Assembly: GCA_021300155.1 (NCBI GenBank)
Contig: JAJTID010000038.1
Location: forward strand, 1 to 64,000
Direction: 5' to 3'
Length of the DNA: 64,000 nt
Source of the DNA: Pirellula sp.
GTDB lineage: Bacteria; Planctomycetota; Planctomycetia; Pirellulales; Pirellulaceae
This document shows positions 35,430 through 44,451 of the stretch, piece by piece. The notes below the pieces were generated by a model. The model was not told the origin of the DNA and made no database searches. It saw nothing but the letters and a program-made list of their open reading frames with translations. Each line of letters begins with the position of its first letter. Positions within the stretch are counted from its first letter, which is position 1. A program made the position numbers and the translations under genes.

Positions 35430-36365
35430 ATGAGTTATAGGTTAACAGGACATTTATTCTCCATCGCTGCTTCGTTATCCACGGGAAGTCTTGTGTTCGC
35501 GCAGAACGAAGGGGAGAAAGAAGTTAAGACAGCTCGCATCGTCGTGAACGATGAAAGTTTTGATCAGATACGGAAGCGGGTCGCGGAGCAGCTTGAAAAG
35601 GCCTCTGTTTCCGAGGAAGTGCGGGAACGAGTCCTGAAGGAAATTGACTCCATTTCGGTGAATGCGTCGAAAGCTCGGAGCAAAGCGTCTGAGTTGATGC
35701 AGGATGCGAAAAAGAAGGTTGAGCAAAAGCTGAAGGTCACCGATGGAAATGAACAAGTGGAAGTTCTCATCGAGGACGGGGGTGAACCGAACGAGCGGGC
35801 GATGAGAACATTCGGAAACATCTTCCGAGCTCAAGTGTCGAAAGATTTAGACCAGAGATTCCGAATCGGTGTCGCATGTAGTTCGACTGCCGACGAAGAA
35901 AGTTCTTCTTCGGCTGGGTTAACGATCATCTCGGTGATTCCCGATTCACCCGCCTCTAAGGCAGGAATCAAGGAAGAAGATGTTTTGATCGCCATCGATG
36001 GTGAACAAGTAAAGTCGGTTGAACAACTTTCCAAGTCGGTTCAAGCAGCTGGCAAGGATGGAAAGGAGCTTTCCTTGAAGATCTCGAGAGATTCGAAAGA
36101 ACTCGAAATCAAATTGAAACCTGCGGAAATCAAGGATACCGACAAATTGGTCGAAAGCCTCCAGCTAGACATTCCACCAAGTGGCTTTGTATTTAACAAC
36201 CAAGAAATGTTGGATCAGTTAAAATCGCGAATAGGGGGACAGAATTCAGCTGCAGGCAGTGTATTTGCGTTCGCCGGCAATGATGATCTAAAGAAAGAGA
36301 TCGAACTGATGCGAAAAGAGATCCAAGAGTTGAAGGAGATGATCAAGGAATTGAAAAACAAATAG
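35430..36365 (+). CDS. Exported PDZ protein of the sigma operon
   Basis: The product has a signal peptide (MSYRLTGHLFSIAASLSTGSLVFA), a helical region with Lys/Glu-rich coils at about 35-100, a PDZ domain at about 140-235 (RFRIGVACSS...TIISVIPDSPASKAGIKEEDVLIAIDG), and a C-terminal coiled coil (LMRKEIQELKEMIKEL). PDZ domains bind exposed C-termini, so it could sense unfolded or unassembled envelope proteins and signal to the membrane protein before it. That is inferred from order. ATG 35430 is supported by the signal peptide; its transcript ends at a strong terminator. Confidence 0.8.
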   Translation: MSYRLTGHLFSIAASLSTGSLVFAQNEGEKEVKTARIVVNDESFDQIRKRVAEQLEKASVSEEVRERVLKEIDSISVNASKARSKASELMQDAKKKVEQKLKVTDGNEQVEVLIEDGGEPNERAMRTFGNIFRAQVSKDLDQRFRIGVACSSTADEESSSSAGLTIISVIPDSPASKAGIKEEDVLIAIDGEQVKSVEQLSKSVQAAGKDGKELSLKISRDSKELEIKLKPAEIKDTDKLVESLQLDIPPSGFVFNNQEMLDQLKSRIGGQNSAAGSVFAFAGNDDLKKEIELMRKEIQELKEMIKELKNK

Positions 36366-36405
36366 TGCTCCTCGGAATGCTCTTTTGCTTCTGAATTGAT
36401 TCAGC

Positions 36406-36444
36406 AAGCCCAGCAATCGAACGACTGCTGGGCTTTTTGTTTTT
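36406..36444 (+). terminator. Rho-independent terminator of the sigma-factor operon
   Basis: AAGCCCAGCA at 36406-36415 pairs with TGCTGGGCTT at 36426-36435 over a 10-base loop, followed by a T-rich tail (TTTTGTTTTT). It sits 40 bases after the PDZ gene and marks the end of the operon. It also shows that the RarD-type gene must start downstream, at 36548. Confidence 0.9.
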
Positions 36445-36547
36445 AACCGCCGCGGTTGGGATAGTTCGCAATGGCATTGCCAACATCGGCTGCAGCCCGA
36501 TACTTAGGGATTGTCAGTTCGGAACATATCGAGTCGCTAGGAAAAGA

Positions 36548-37435
36548 ATGCACGAAAAGCACTTTGGTTACCTGCGTGCAATCAGTGCATACACGCTTTG
36601 GGGAGTTTTTCCGCTTTACTGGAAATTGATGCCAGAAGTCGGATCTGTCGAAGTGATTTGCCACCGCATTCTTTTCTCCCTCATCACACTCGTCGCCTGC
36701 ATTACGTTGGTTCGGCAATGGGACAGTATTGCTGCGGTACTGCAAGATCGAAATCGATCATTGCTCTGCGCTCTCGCTGCGGTTTTGATCAGTATCAACT
36801 GGCTAGTTTTTATCTGGTCGGTTCAAAATGACTATGTTATCGAAGGAAGCCTCGGATACTTTATCAACCCCCTGCTTACAGTGCTGCTGGCGGTCGTTTT
36901 GTTTCGGGAACGGATTAGCCGACTGCAATGGATCTCGATTTCCTTAGCATTCCTTGGAGTAGCGATCATGACTATGGAAGCAGGACGATTTCCATGGATC
37001 GCATTCTTGCTTTCAACTTCGTTCGCGTCGTACGCGGCAGTAAAGAAGAAGACAACACTTCCAGCTATCGCTGGTCTGGGAATGGAAACCGCAATCCTCG
37101 CTCCAATCTCAATCGGTCTATTGTTTTATTTCCTGAGGATTCAGAACACAGCCGAGAGTCGATCGATCACGACATGGAGTCTCTTAGCTTTGGGAGGCCC
37201 CATCACCACGCTACCGCTCGTCTTATTTGCGTCAGCAGCCCAGAAAGTACCCTTAGTTGCGATGGGGATGCTGCAGTATGTCGGACCATCTCTACAATTC
37301 TTACTAGGATTGTTTTGGTTTCGAGAGGATGTGTCTACGGTTCGCTTTGTTGGCTTTGGTTTCGTCTGGGTTGCCCTGGTGTTGTTCACTTGGGGAACAA
37401 TTCTTCTAGAACGAGAGAAACGTTTAGCACAATAA
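36548..37435 (+). CDS. RarD/EamA-family permease
   Basis: The 295-residue inner-membrane protein has about ten TM segments in two EamA-like halves. The N-terminal part GYLRAISAYTLWGVFPLYWKLM and the pattern SINWLVFIWSVQNDYVIEGSLGYFINPLLTVLL are characteristic of the RarD subgroup of the drug/metabolite transporter family. Substrate is unknown. ATG 36548 lies beyond the upstream terminator; a frame from 36437 would start inside it. It converges with the vWA gene at 37476. Confidence 0.9.
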   Translation: MHEKHFGYLRAISAYTLWGVFPLYWKLMPEVGSVEVICHRILFSLITLVACITLVRQWDSIAAVLQDRNRSLLCALAAVLISINWLVFIWSVQNDYVIEGSLGYFINPLLTVLLAVVLFRERISRLQWISISLAFLGVAIMTMEAGRFPWIAFLLSTSFASYAAVKKKTTLPAIAGLGMETAILAPISIGLLFYFLRIQNTAESRSITTWSLLALGGPITTLPLVLFASAAQKVPLVAMGMLQYVGPSLQFLLGLFWFREDVSTVRFVGFGFVWVALVLFTWGTILLEREKRLAQ

Positions 37436-37475
37436 GCAGAAAATCGTGAAATCGAGATTCGTGTAGGCTATCGGG

Positions 37476-39698
37476 CTACAACATCCCGATCCACTTACGT
37501 CCAATCCAAAATGCAGTCAGGAGAACAGCCAACACGGTCATCATCCAAGGATGAGCCCAGAGCTGCCAACGCTTGACCATGGATGGTGGATCAGGCACTT
37601 GCCCTACAAGCTGGATAAGAGTTGACAAACGATCGACTGCCACGGTCTCTCCACGACTGACCTTGGATATCTCTTCGAGGATCTTTGGCTTTGCAGCAAG
37701 TCCCACACGCTCTTGGCTTGTTCCCTGAACAAAGAATGTTGCGTCCAGCTTGGCGCCTGTCTCGCGACTCGCGATGAGAACTTTGTGAAGCCCCGGTTCT
37801 TTGATTGGATACCTTCCTTCAAACAATCCCCAGCTTTCCGCCCCGGCACTCTGCAATCGAACGACTTCGGATTTGCCGCTCGGTGCTTCCATTTTTGCCG
37901 TGACTTCACCGGTTACCAAGGGCTCACCGCTGTTGCTCATGACGTTTGCCTTTAGCGAGATGGCTTGCCCAACATTAGGCTGATCAGGCGAATAGTAGAA
38001 GCGAATGGATTCCCCCTTTGCCATATTGCGCTGATAAGCCATCCAGCGTACCACTTGGCCCCAGAATCGATAGTGATACTTATCTTCAACACCCTTTCTC
38101 CAGCGCCATGCGCCATCGGTGGCCATGAATAGTACCTTGCCCGCACCAAATGTCTTGGTCACGATCATAGGAAGCCGGCCGAACTCGTTCGAGGTTTCTT
38201 GATGGACGCTCAGTGTCTCCGTCCCTGCCTTAGCTCGAATCACAGGTGCATGCCATTGAAAGCCGGGTAGAGTCGACCAGACACTGAGGTTCTCGTCTTC
38301 GGTATCAGCTAATTTGGTGAGTAAGCTTCGACGTCCTGATTCCGTTAACTCAAAATGCATCGCATCCCGTTGACCGTATCCCGCTGGCAAATTCGAATCC
38401 ACAACCACAGGGATCAACGACTCCAGTTTCGTATCGCCAAGGGACAACTGGTTTCCTTGGGGGCCAGGTAAGAAAACCAACCCGCTCGCTTGGAACTCGA
38501 CTAATCCCTGGAGCAATTTGCATTGTTCCTCTGTTAGTTGATTGTTGCCGACCCCGATGTCCCCGAGAAATACAACGTCATACTTCGAAAGCTCTTCTTG
38601 AGTGTTTGGAAACTCCTTCAAGTAATCTCGGTTGCCCCCCCCAACTTTGCTAAGCTCGGGATGCAACAACAGGCAAGACACTTCAACGCCTGGGTCGCGT
38701 GACAACGCGTTTCGCAAATAGCGATACTCCCAGCGCGGATAGGTCTCAATCACTAACACTTGGAGTTTTTCTTGCCGAATGGCAATAGGAGCTGAAAGAG
38801 TATTGTTGGAGTTGAGAAGCTCATCGGGATGTTGGGGTAAATCGACTTGGATCGTGTAATCCCCCGCTTCTTTCGGAAGCCATACAACGGAGTCTGAAGT
38901 CCTCCCCATCGCCGCAATACGAACCTCCTGAGTCATTTTCTCTCCGTCTGATGCGACTACCGTTACGTTAGCCACATGATCTCGGGGAAAAGAGGACTCA
39001 ATCGTAAAGGGAATTCGAAGCGATTTTCCAGCGATCCCGAACGTGGGTACGTCCAAACTCAGCATCTCCAAATCGGGCAAACGCTTTGGCGAACCGACAG
39101 GAACCGTGAAGATTGGAATTCCCATCGAGCGATACTTCATCGCGGCATTGATCGGTGCACTCCCTGTAGTCCAATCTCCATCGGAAGCCAGCACCACAGC
39201 CTGAGTTCTATTGGTAGCGTCGATGGCCCCCTCAAGTGCTGCATGCAGGTCCGTTCCTGGAACCGATTCACCCTCGGCAGGAAATTGGCGTACATCTATT
39301 TGAAATCGTTGAGCGATTGATTTCCATGTGTCCGTTAGCAAGAGAGGCTGCGTCGCTTCCGATCGAGATACTACGCGGTTGCCATCACTGTTCTTCGCAG
39401 TGGTCGAAGTGGCAACATCCTGCGTTTCCATACTTCGAGATCGATCAACGAGTACCACCAGTCGAGGTTTTTCCGTGGGACGAAACTCTTGAGTCCATTC
39501 GGGCTGATTCAGCAAAACAATGATCGCACCGATGATCAAACACCGCAGCGTTTCTAATCCGAGGACATCCGACCGAAATTTACTGCGTCTCCAGTTCCAG
39601 TAGCTGAGCGTGATCGCAATCAACAACGTGCAGCAACTAACGGCCACAAGCCAAGGTGCCGAAGAAAAGGTCAAAAAATTCTGTTGCGAGCTATCCAT
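37476..39698 (-). CDS. Membrane vWA protein with C-terminal glutamine-amidotransferase-like fold (paralogue A)
   Basis: The 740-residue protein has two N-terminal TMs (about 14-33 and 50-65), a vWA domain with an intact MIDAS motif DRSRS at 85-89 and ASDGDW, a beta-rich part, and a region with VIETYPRWEYRYLRNAL, VVFLGDIGVG and GLVFLPGPQG. That region resembles the class I amidotransferase-like domain of similar planctomycete proteins, but no catalytic Cys is in place. A last TM lies at about 715-735. It is strongly similar to the protein at 46476. It probably binds metal and protein partners at the membrane; role unknown. It is leftward and alone. Confidence 0.82.
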   Translation of the reverse strand: MDSSQQNFLTFSSAPWLVAVSCCTLLIAITLSYWNWRRSKFRSDVLGLETLRCLIIGAIIVLLNQPEWTQEFRPTEKPRLVVLVDRSRSMETQDVATSTTAKNSDGNRVVSRSEATQPLLLTDTWKSIAQRFQIDVRQFPAEGESVPGTDLHAALEGAIDATNRTQAVVLASDGDWTTGSAPINAAMKYRSMGIPIFTVPVGSPKRLPDLEMLSLDVPTFGIAGKSLRIPFTIESSFPRDHVANVTVVASDGEKMTQEVRIAAMGRTSDSVVWLPKEAGDYTIQVDLPQHPDELLNSNNTLSAPIAIRQEKLQVLVIETYPRWEYRYLRNALSRDPGVEVSCLLLHPELSKVGGGNRDYLKEFPNTQEELSKYDVVFLGDIGVGNNQLTEEQCKLLQGLVEFQASGLVFLPGPQGNQLSLGDTKLESLIPVVVDSNLPAGYGQRDAMHFELTESGRRSLLTKLADTEDENLSVWSTLPGFQWHAPVIRAKAGTETLSVHQETSNEFGRLPMIVTKTFGAGKVLFMATDGAWRWRKGVEDKYHYRFWGQVVRWMAYQRNMAKGESIRFYYSPDQPNVGQAISLKANVMSNSGEPLVTGEVTAKMEAPSGKSEVVRLQSAGAESWGLFEGRYPIKEPGLHKVLIASRETGAKLDATFFVQGTSQERVGLAAKPKILEEISKVSRGETVAVDRLSTLIQLVGQVPDPPSMVKRWQLWAHPWMMTVLAVLLTAFWIGRKWIGML

Positions 39699-39767
39699 CG
39701 GCCAACATCATACCTCAAAAACATGCCGGCTTGAACATTCGCAATTCAACCATTGCGATCCGCAATC

Positions 39768-41003
39768 TTACTTAGGCAAAATACTAACGAGTGCGTTAGT
39801 CAAGCCAGTCGCCATGTCGTTTTGTCCATCCCAAGCCCACATATTGCGTGCTAAGTCGGTCATGAGTACACCGCCTAGGCACATCAACAATAGGATTCCC
39901 AAAAGCAGCATCACATCCACCGTTGTGTAAGGTGTTTCAGGAATTCCTCTGAATCCGGTTGCTGCCGCCATTCCCGCTGCTTCTTCGCCTCCAAAGCCAT
40001 CGAATCCACCTTCTTGAACTGGATCGAATCCACCACCGCCAAATTCACCTGGCATGCCACCAAATTCGCTTGAGTCCTCGAGTTCGATGACTTGCGATCC
40101 ACTGTCTTCATCGGCTTCAATTCCACCGGACGGAGTCAATTGAAACTCTTCGCCTTGGGAGAAATCGACCAATGCACCGCTGCCTAGTCCACTCACACCA
40201 CTAGCGGATCCAACATTGGAACCGACGCCACTTCCGACTTCTCCACCGAGATCGAGACCCGAGATACCAGTTCCAGCCAAATCTAGTGGCTCGTCTTCCA
40301 AAGATAAACCGCTATCGGATGGGCTCATCAGATTGATACCGCTTTCCGATGCGAGCCCGACTCCGGAATCGGATCCCAACACCAGATCATCTTCGTCATC
40401 CTCCGATAGTTCCAGTTCCGATCCGAGACCGCTGCCAATCGGAGAAGCTCCAGGTCCCATCTTCACATTGGAATCCAAAACCCCAGAACCAGTCGATGGT
40501 TTTAGTCCGCTGGAATCTGCATCATCATCGATAAGTTTCAGATCGCTACCGAGATCAAGATCGGATCCGAGTTTGCTTTCGCTTGCCAAGTTTAGATCGC
40601 TGTTGGCGGCCGGTTGTTGAACCAATCGCACTCCGCTGCCACTCTTCGGATCAGCAACCAGTTTCACGTCGCTTCCGACGCGGCTATCGTCTCCCATCAG
40701 CTTGAGATCACTACCAAGACCAATTTCGCTCGAGTTGGCATCTTTACCAATCGTGGAACCACTCTTGCCTCCCGCTGGTCCAACTTGTCGTTCCGAAACA
40801 AGAATCGAGGATCCGCCTGCTTCTTCATCGAGCGCGTCACCCTGCAACTCCGCTTGAACACGCTCGATTTCTTCTTCCTTGAATTTCCAAGACGTACCAT
40901 CGCGATAACCGAATATTTCACCGCGGGAACGCATTTCGACGAGATCTTCGGTAGAGACGCCCAGAATCTTAGCGGCTTGCTCAATCGATACGTAGTTTGC
41001 CAT
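39768..41003 (-). CDS. HTH-repeat-membrane protein
   Basis: The 411-residue product joins an N-terminal excisionase/MerR-like helix-turn-helix (VSIEQAAKILGVSTEDLVEMRSRG...WKFKEEEIERV) to a long acidic, Gly/Ser-rich region with recurrent G-S-D-L-x-L-type units (GSDLKL, GSDVKL, GSGVRL, GSDLDL, GSELEL). A C-terminal TM (VDVMLLLGILLLMCLGGVLM) and a short tail follow. The middle is probably disordered. A DNA-binding head tethered to the membrane by a flexible repeat arm is the simplest reading, but function is unknown. Confidence 0.75.
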   Translation of the reverse strand: MANYVSIEQAAKILGVSTEDLVEMRSRGEIFGYRDGTSWKFKEEEIERVQAELQGDALDEEAGGSSILVSERQVGPAGGKSGSTIGKDANSSEIGLGSDLKLMGDDSRVGSDVKLVADPKSGSGVRLVQQPAANSDLNLASESKLGSDLDLGSDLKLIDDDADSSGLKPSTGSGVLDSNVKMGPGASPIGSGLGSELELSEDDEDDLVLGSDSGVGLASESGINLMSPSDSGLSLEDEPLDLAGTGISGLDLGGEVGSGVGSNVGSASGVSGLGSGALVDFSQGEEFQLTPSGGIEADEDSGSQVIELEDSSEFGGMPGEFGGGGFDPVQEGGFDGFGGEEAAGMAAATGFRGIPETPYTTVDVMLLLGILLLMCLGGVLMTDLARNMWAWDGQNDMATGLTNALVSILPK

Positions 41004-41132
41004 GCCTTGGTAACTTCACTGAAGAAATTGGTGGGAAAAGAGTCCTACTAAATTAATCTACGCTCTTCGTGGATTCTAGACTGGCAAAAAAGATAAAACA
41101 GGGAAAAAGGACCGTTAGTGCGGGTTATTCCA

Positions 41133-42473
41133 TTAAAGTCCCAGCAACCCTTTGGCTTTCTTTATCAATCCACTAGCCTGTTCGGCCGTCGGTGCTTCGG
41201 CGATTAACCTTACAATTGGTTCGGTATTGCTTGCCCGCAGCAAAATCCATTGGTCATCCCAATCGAGCCGAACGCCATCGAGTTGGCTGATGTTCTTCGC
41301 TCCCATGCCGTTTTCCAAGACTTTCAACGACTCCATCAAGACATCTTTCGACATCGACATTTTGTCCTTGATCATCGTCATTGGAGGAAATGAAGAGACG
41401 AGTTGCTCCAGTGTTTTCTTGGATTTCGCCATCAGCTCCAAGATTTGGGCCATCCCTACAAAACTGTCGCGAATCAAACCAACCTTCGGATCGATAGGGC
41501 CTCCGCTACCTTCGCCACCGTAGATCGCATTATTTGCCAAAATGCCATCCGCCACATTGGCTTCACCAACAGCGGTTTGAACAAACGGAACATTGTGCTT
41601 TTCCGCAAGCCAACGGGTCAAATTGCTCGAGGCGCAATTGGTTACCAATGGGCCTTTCTCCCTCGAAAGTCGACCGAGCGAACAGAGGACGGCGGTATAT
41701 TCTTCGCCGATAAAGTGGCCATTGGCATCGATGACGGCCAGGCGATCGGCGTCTGGATCTTGGCAAAAACCTATATCAAAGGGCCCTTGTGCAACAATAC
41801 TGCAGACCGACCCCAGATTTTCCGCAATTGGCTCTGGTGGGTGGTCAAACAATCCGGTTGCTGCGTCACCGAGCACCGTCACTTCGCAACCCAATTCACG
41901 TAGTAAAACCGCCCCCAAGATCCCCCCAGCACCATGGTTCGAATCCAACAGAACCTTGAACTTTGCCTTTCGAATCAAGGGAACATCGACGGTTGCCAGG
42001 ACTGCATTTCCGTGAATCTCGTGTGGATTGCCGACGCGTATTCGCCTACCCAACGATTCAACACCGACCCAATTTGTGGCATTGGCGTTGTACGATTCGA
42101 GCACTTTTTTGCCGGGGCCGGCAGACAAAACTCGACCATCCGGGCCAAACAACTTCATCCCATTGTATGGGGGCGGATTATGGCTCGCCGACACTTGGAT
42201 GCCTCCAGCAGCTCGCAAGTGCCTGACATTGAGGCCGGCTGTAGGAGTACTGGCGACATCCAAGTCCAAGCAGTCGCGACCGTGAGCGACGATGGCTGAG
42301 GCGATTGCATCGACCAGCATTGGGCCGCTGACCCGACCATCTCGAGCTAAAACAAACGGGCCTTTTTCTAGGGAACAGCAGAGTGCAGATGCGAACCGAA
42401 CTGCGATACTCGGGGTGAGCTCGGATCCAATGATTCCCCGGAGACCACTGATACTGATAATGGGATCGGCCAT
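41133..42473 (-). CDS. Phosphohexomutase (GlmM/phosphomannomutase family)
   Basis: The 446-residue enzyme has all four domains of the alpha-D-phosphohexomutase family. It starts ISISGLRGIIG, with the phospho-Ser97 in QVSASHNPPPYNGMK, the metal loop CQDPDADRLAVID, and the sugar loop YGGEGSGGPIDPK. A C-terminal phosphate loop RASNTEPIVRLIAEA ends the protein. Such enzymes interconvert hexose 1- and 6-phosphates; the exact substrate (glucosamine, mannose or glucose) cannot be read from the sequence. ATG 42473 is preferred over a longer frame. Product sugars could feed the polysaccharide locus. Confidence 0.9.
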   Translation of the reverse strand: MADPIISISGLRGIIGSELTPSIAVRFASALCCSLEKGPFVLARDGRVSGPMLVDAIASAIVAHGRDCLDLDVASTPTAGLNVRHLRAAGGIQVSASHNPPPYNGMKLFGPDGRVLSAGPGKKVLESYNANATNWVGVESLGRRIRVGNPHEIHGNAVLATVDVPLIRKAKFKVLLDSNHGAGGILGAVLLRELGCEVTVLGDAATGLFDHPPEPIAENLGSVCSIVAQGPFDIGFCQDPDADRLAVIDANGHFIGEEYTAVLCSLGRLSREKGPLVTNCASSNLTRWLAEKHNVPFVQTAVGEANVADGILANNAIYGGEGSGGPIDPKVGLIRDSFVGMAQILELMAKSKKTLEQLVSSFPPMTMIKDKMSMSKDVLMESLKVLENGMGAKNISQLDGVRLDWDDQWILLRASNTEPIVRLIAEAPTAEQASGLIKKAKGLLGL

Positions 42474-42711
42474 AATGAAAAAGAGAGGCTTAGAGTTTGG
42501 TGGAAAAATCGATACAGTTGGTAGGTCTTGCACTCCGGAGCACCGACAATTGCTTGACACTGGAATTTAGTCAACTTAACATCAATTTGCCGAAAGATTT
42601 GTCAGGATTTCGGAGTTTTGCCAACTAAGATATGGCGAAGCGTCGTTTGCAACATACAGAACGACTTGGCGTACTTTTCATCTCAACCTCGTTCCACCTT
42701 AGGCTGGCTTC

Positions 42712-44229
42712 ATGGAAATGTATCTAGTGTGGGGAGTTATTCTCCTTTCCTTGATTGCCTTTATCGTGTTTTTGGTAAAGGGTTTCAAGGGCTGGGGCGT
42801 TTGGATGACGATTGGGTTCGTCATACTATTCCTCGAATGTTGGGGATTCATCGTCTTTTCTGCAGGTGTGAATGCCAAGCGAATTGCTGCTGTGAAGACG
42901 CACGACTCGCTTTATAACGATATCAAGAAATTGACCGTGCAACGCGACGAAGAGCTGTTTGGCAAGGCTTTTGATCCGGGTCCAGATATGCAACGTTTCG
43001 TGCCGCTTTCAAACGAATTGCATCGATTGATCTTGGAACGAGGTCGGGCATGGAGAGGTGCGAGGGTTACGGCAGCGACACCCGCATCGGCAACTGTCAT
43101 TTTGCCAACGGAACTTGCGAACCTTCCGCCCGACGCGCCTGCGGAAGCAGCCGCTGCGGTAGCTGCGGTACCGGCTCCCGCTGCTGTGCTTGGCCAAGAG
43201 CTAGTCGCTCCGAACAGCGTCGTCTACGTCTTCGGCGAAGATCAACAGATGGTGCCTCGCGTGTATCTCGGCGAGTACAAAGTTACCACTGTTGCAAATG
43301 CACTGGTGACGATCGTTCCTACATCGCCCCTTTCACAAGCTCAGCTTGGTGCACTCAATCAAAGCCCAACGTGGGCAATCTATGAGATGATGCCTCTCGA
43401 CTCGCATACCGCATTCGCAAAGGCAGGCGCACAACCAACCAAAGAAGAGATCTTTGGCAATATGGATCCGGAAGAACTTTCAAATCTTCTCCGAATACCA
43501 TTGGAATTAGCTAAACAGGAACCGAATACTCTCGACATCAACCGAGGAATCAAGGCTCGGGTATTGCAGTCCTACCTTCGCGATGGGACTCAGGCGCCTG
43601 AAGGTACCCCACTCGAGTCATCGGTCTACGAAGTGACCTTTTTGAAAGACTACACAGAAGTCGTCGATTCGACCGACAAAAGAAAAGCTACCGAAGGTGG
43701 CTATTTCGATACGAGCGGACGATCGGTGGACGCACGACTCATGCGTGAAGAAGGAGTCGAAGCGTTTACCTTCAAAGAAGGCGATGAGTTCCGACTCGAC
43801 GGTTTGAAAGCAAAAGAGCTCGAAAAGGAAGGGGTTGTAAAGCTGGGGGCCCAGATATTCATTCGACCACTGAACGATTATGAGTTCAGCTTCCGAGATC
43901 TACGTCGATTGACGTTGGCTGCCATGCAAAATGCGATTCTGGTGAATCGAGAGATCGAGGTGGTCAACCGCACAGAAAAGATCTCACGCGAGGAGCTGAT
44001 CAAAGGCGAAGAGAATGGCCGTCGATATCTTCTCGACAAAGGAATGTACGACAAAGAGATGGCGGTTATCCAGGCAGAACAAGAGCGACTGCAGAATGAT
44101 GTGAATGCGAAAAAAGCAGAACTTAGTCAGCTCTATGCAAAGTTAGTGGAGTACCATGATAAGCTTGTCAGCAGTCAGGCTGGTTTTTCCAAACCGATGA
44201 ACGGAACGCCAGTTTTGGTTTCTCCATAA
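42712..44229 (+). CDS. Two-TM membrane protein of unknown function
   Basis: I do not recognise this 505-residue protein. It has two N-terminal TMs (VWGVILLSLIAFIVFLV and WMTIGFVILFLECWGFIVF), an Ala/Pro-rich linker at about 120-160, a central beta-rich part, and a C-terminal coiled coil (AVIQAEQERLQNDVNAKKAELSQLYAKLVEYHDKL). Most of it should lie on one side of the membrane. It is rightward and followed after 222 bases by the BatA/vWA operon, which it may join. No catalytic motif is seen. Confidence 0.75.
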   Translation: MEMYLVWGVILLSLIAFIVFLVKGFKGWGVWMTIGFVILFLECWGFIVFSAGVNAKRIAAVKTHDSLYNDIKKLTVQRDEELFGKAFDPGPDMQRFVPLSNELHRLILERGRAWRGARVTAATPASATVILPTELANLPPDAPAEAAAAVAAVPAPAAVLGQELVAPNSVVYVFGEDQQMVPRVYLGEYKVTTVANALVTIVPTSPLSQAQLGALNQSPTWAIYEMMPLDSHTAFAKAGAQPTKEEIFGNMDPEELSNLLRIPLELAKQEPNTLDINRGIKARVLQSYLRDGTQAPEGTPLESSVYEVTFLKDYTEVVDSTDKRKATEGGYFDTSGRSVDARLMREEGVEAFTFKEGDEFRLDGLKAKELEKEGVVKLGAQIFIRPLNDYEFSFRDLRRLTLAAMQNAILVNREIEVVNRTEKISREELIKGEENGRRYLLDKGMYDKEMAVIQAEQERLQNDVNAKKAELSQLYAKLVEYHDKLVSSQAGFSKPMNGTPVLVSP

Positions 44230-44451
44230 ACCAGCGCAGCTTCACGCGACTTTCAAAATACAATTCATCGGACTATTCGAAACCTAGGTTGACTCGAATA
44301 GCCGCGGCGCCGTCCGAACCGTTTTTGAAAATCTCTCCCGCAAGTTCGCGATCAATTTCGCAACATTCTTGACTTCGCGTCAGGATAATTGCATCCTACG
44401 GGTACTTTGTTCGAGTACTGAGTATGTTTGGGAGATTTCGATCGGAAGCGT

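Noticed and set aside
40216-40620. Ser/Pro-rich open frame opposite the HTH-repeat gene
   Set aside because: It is the complement of the low-complexity repeat region and has no independent evidence.
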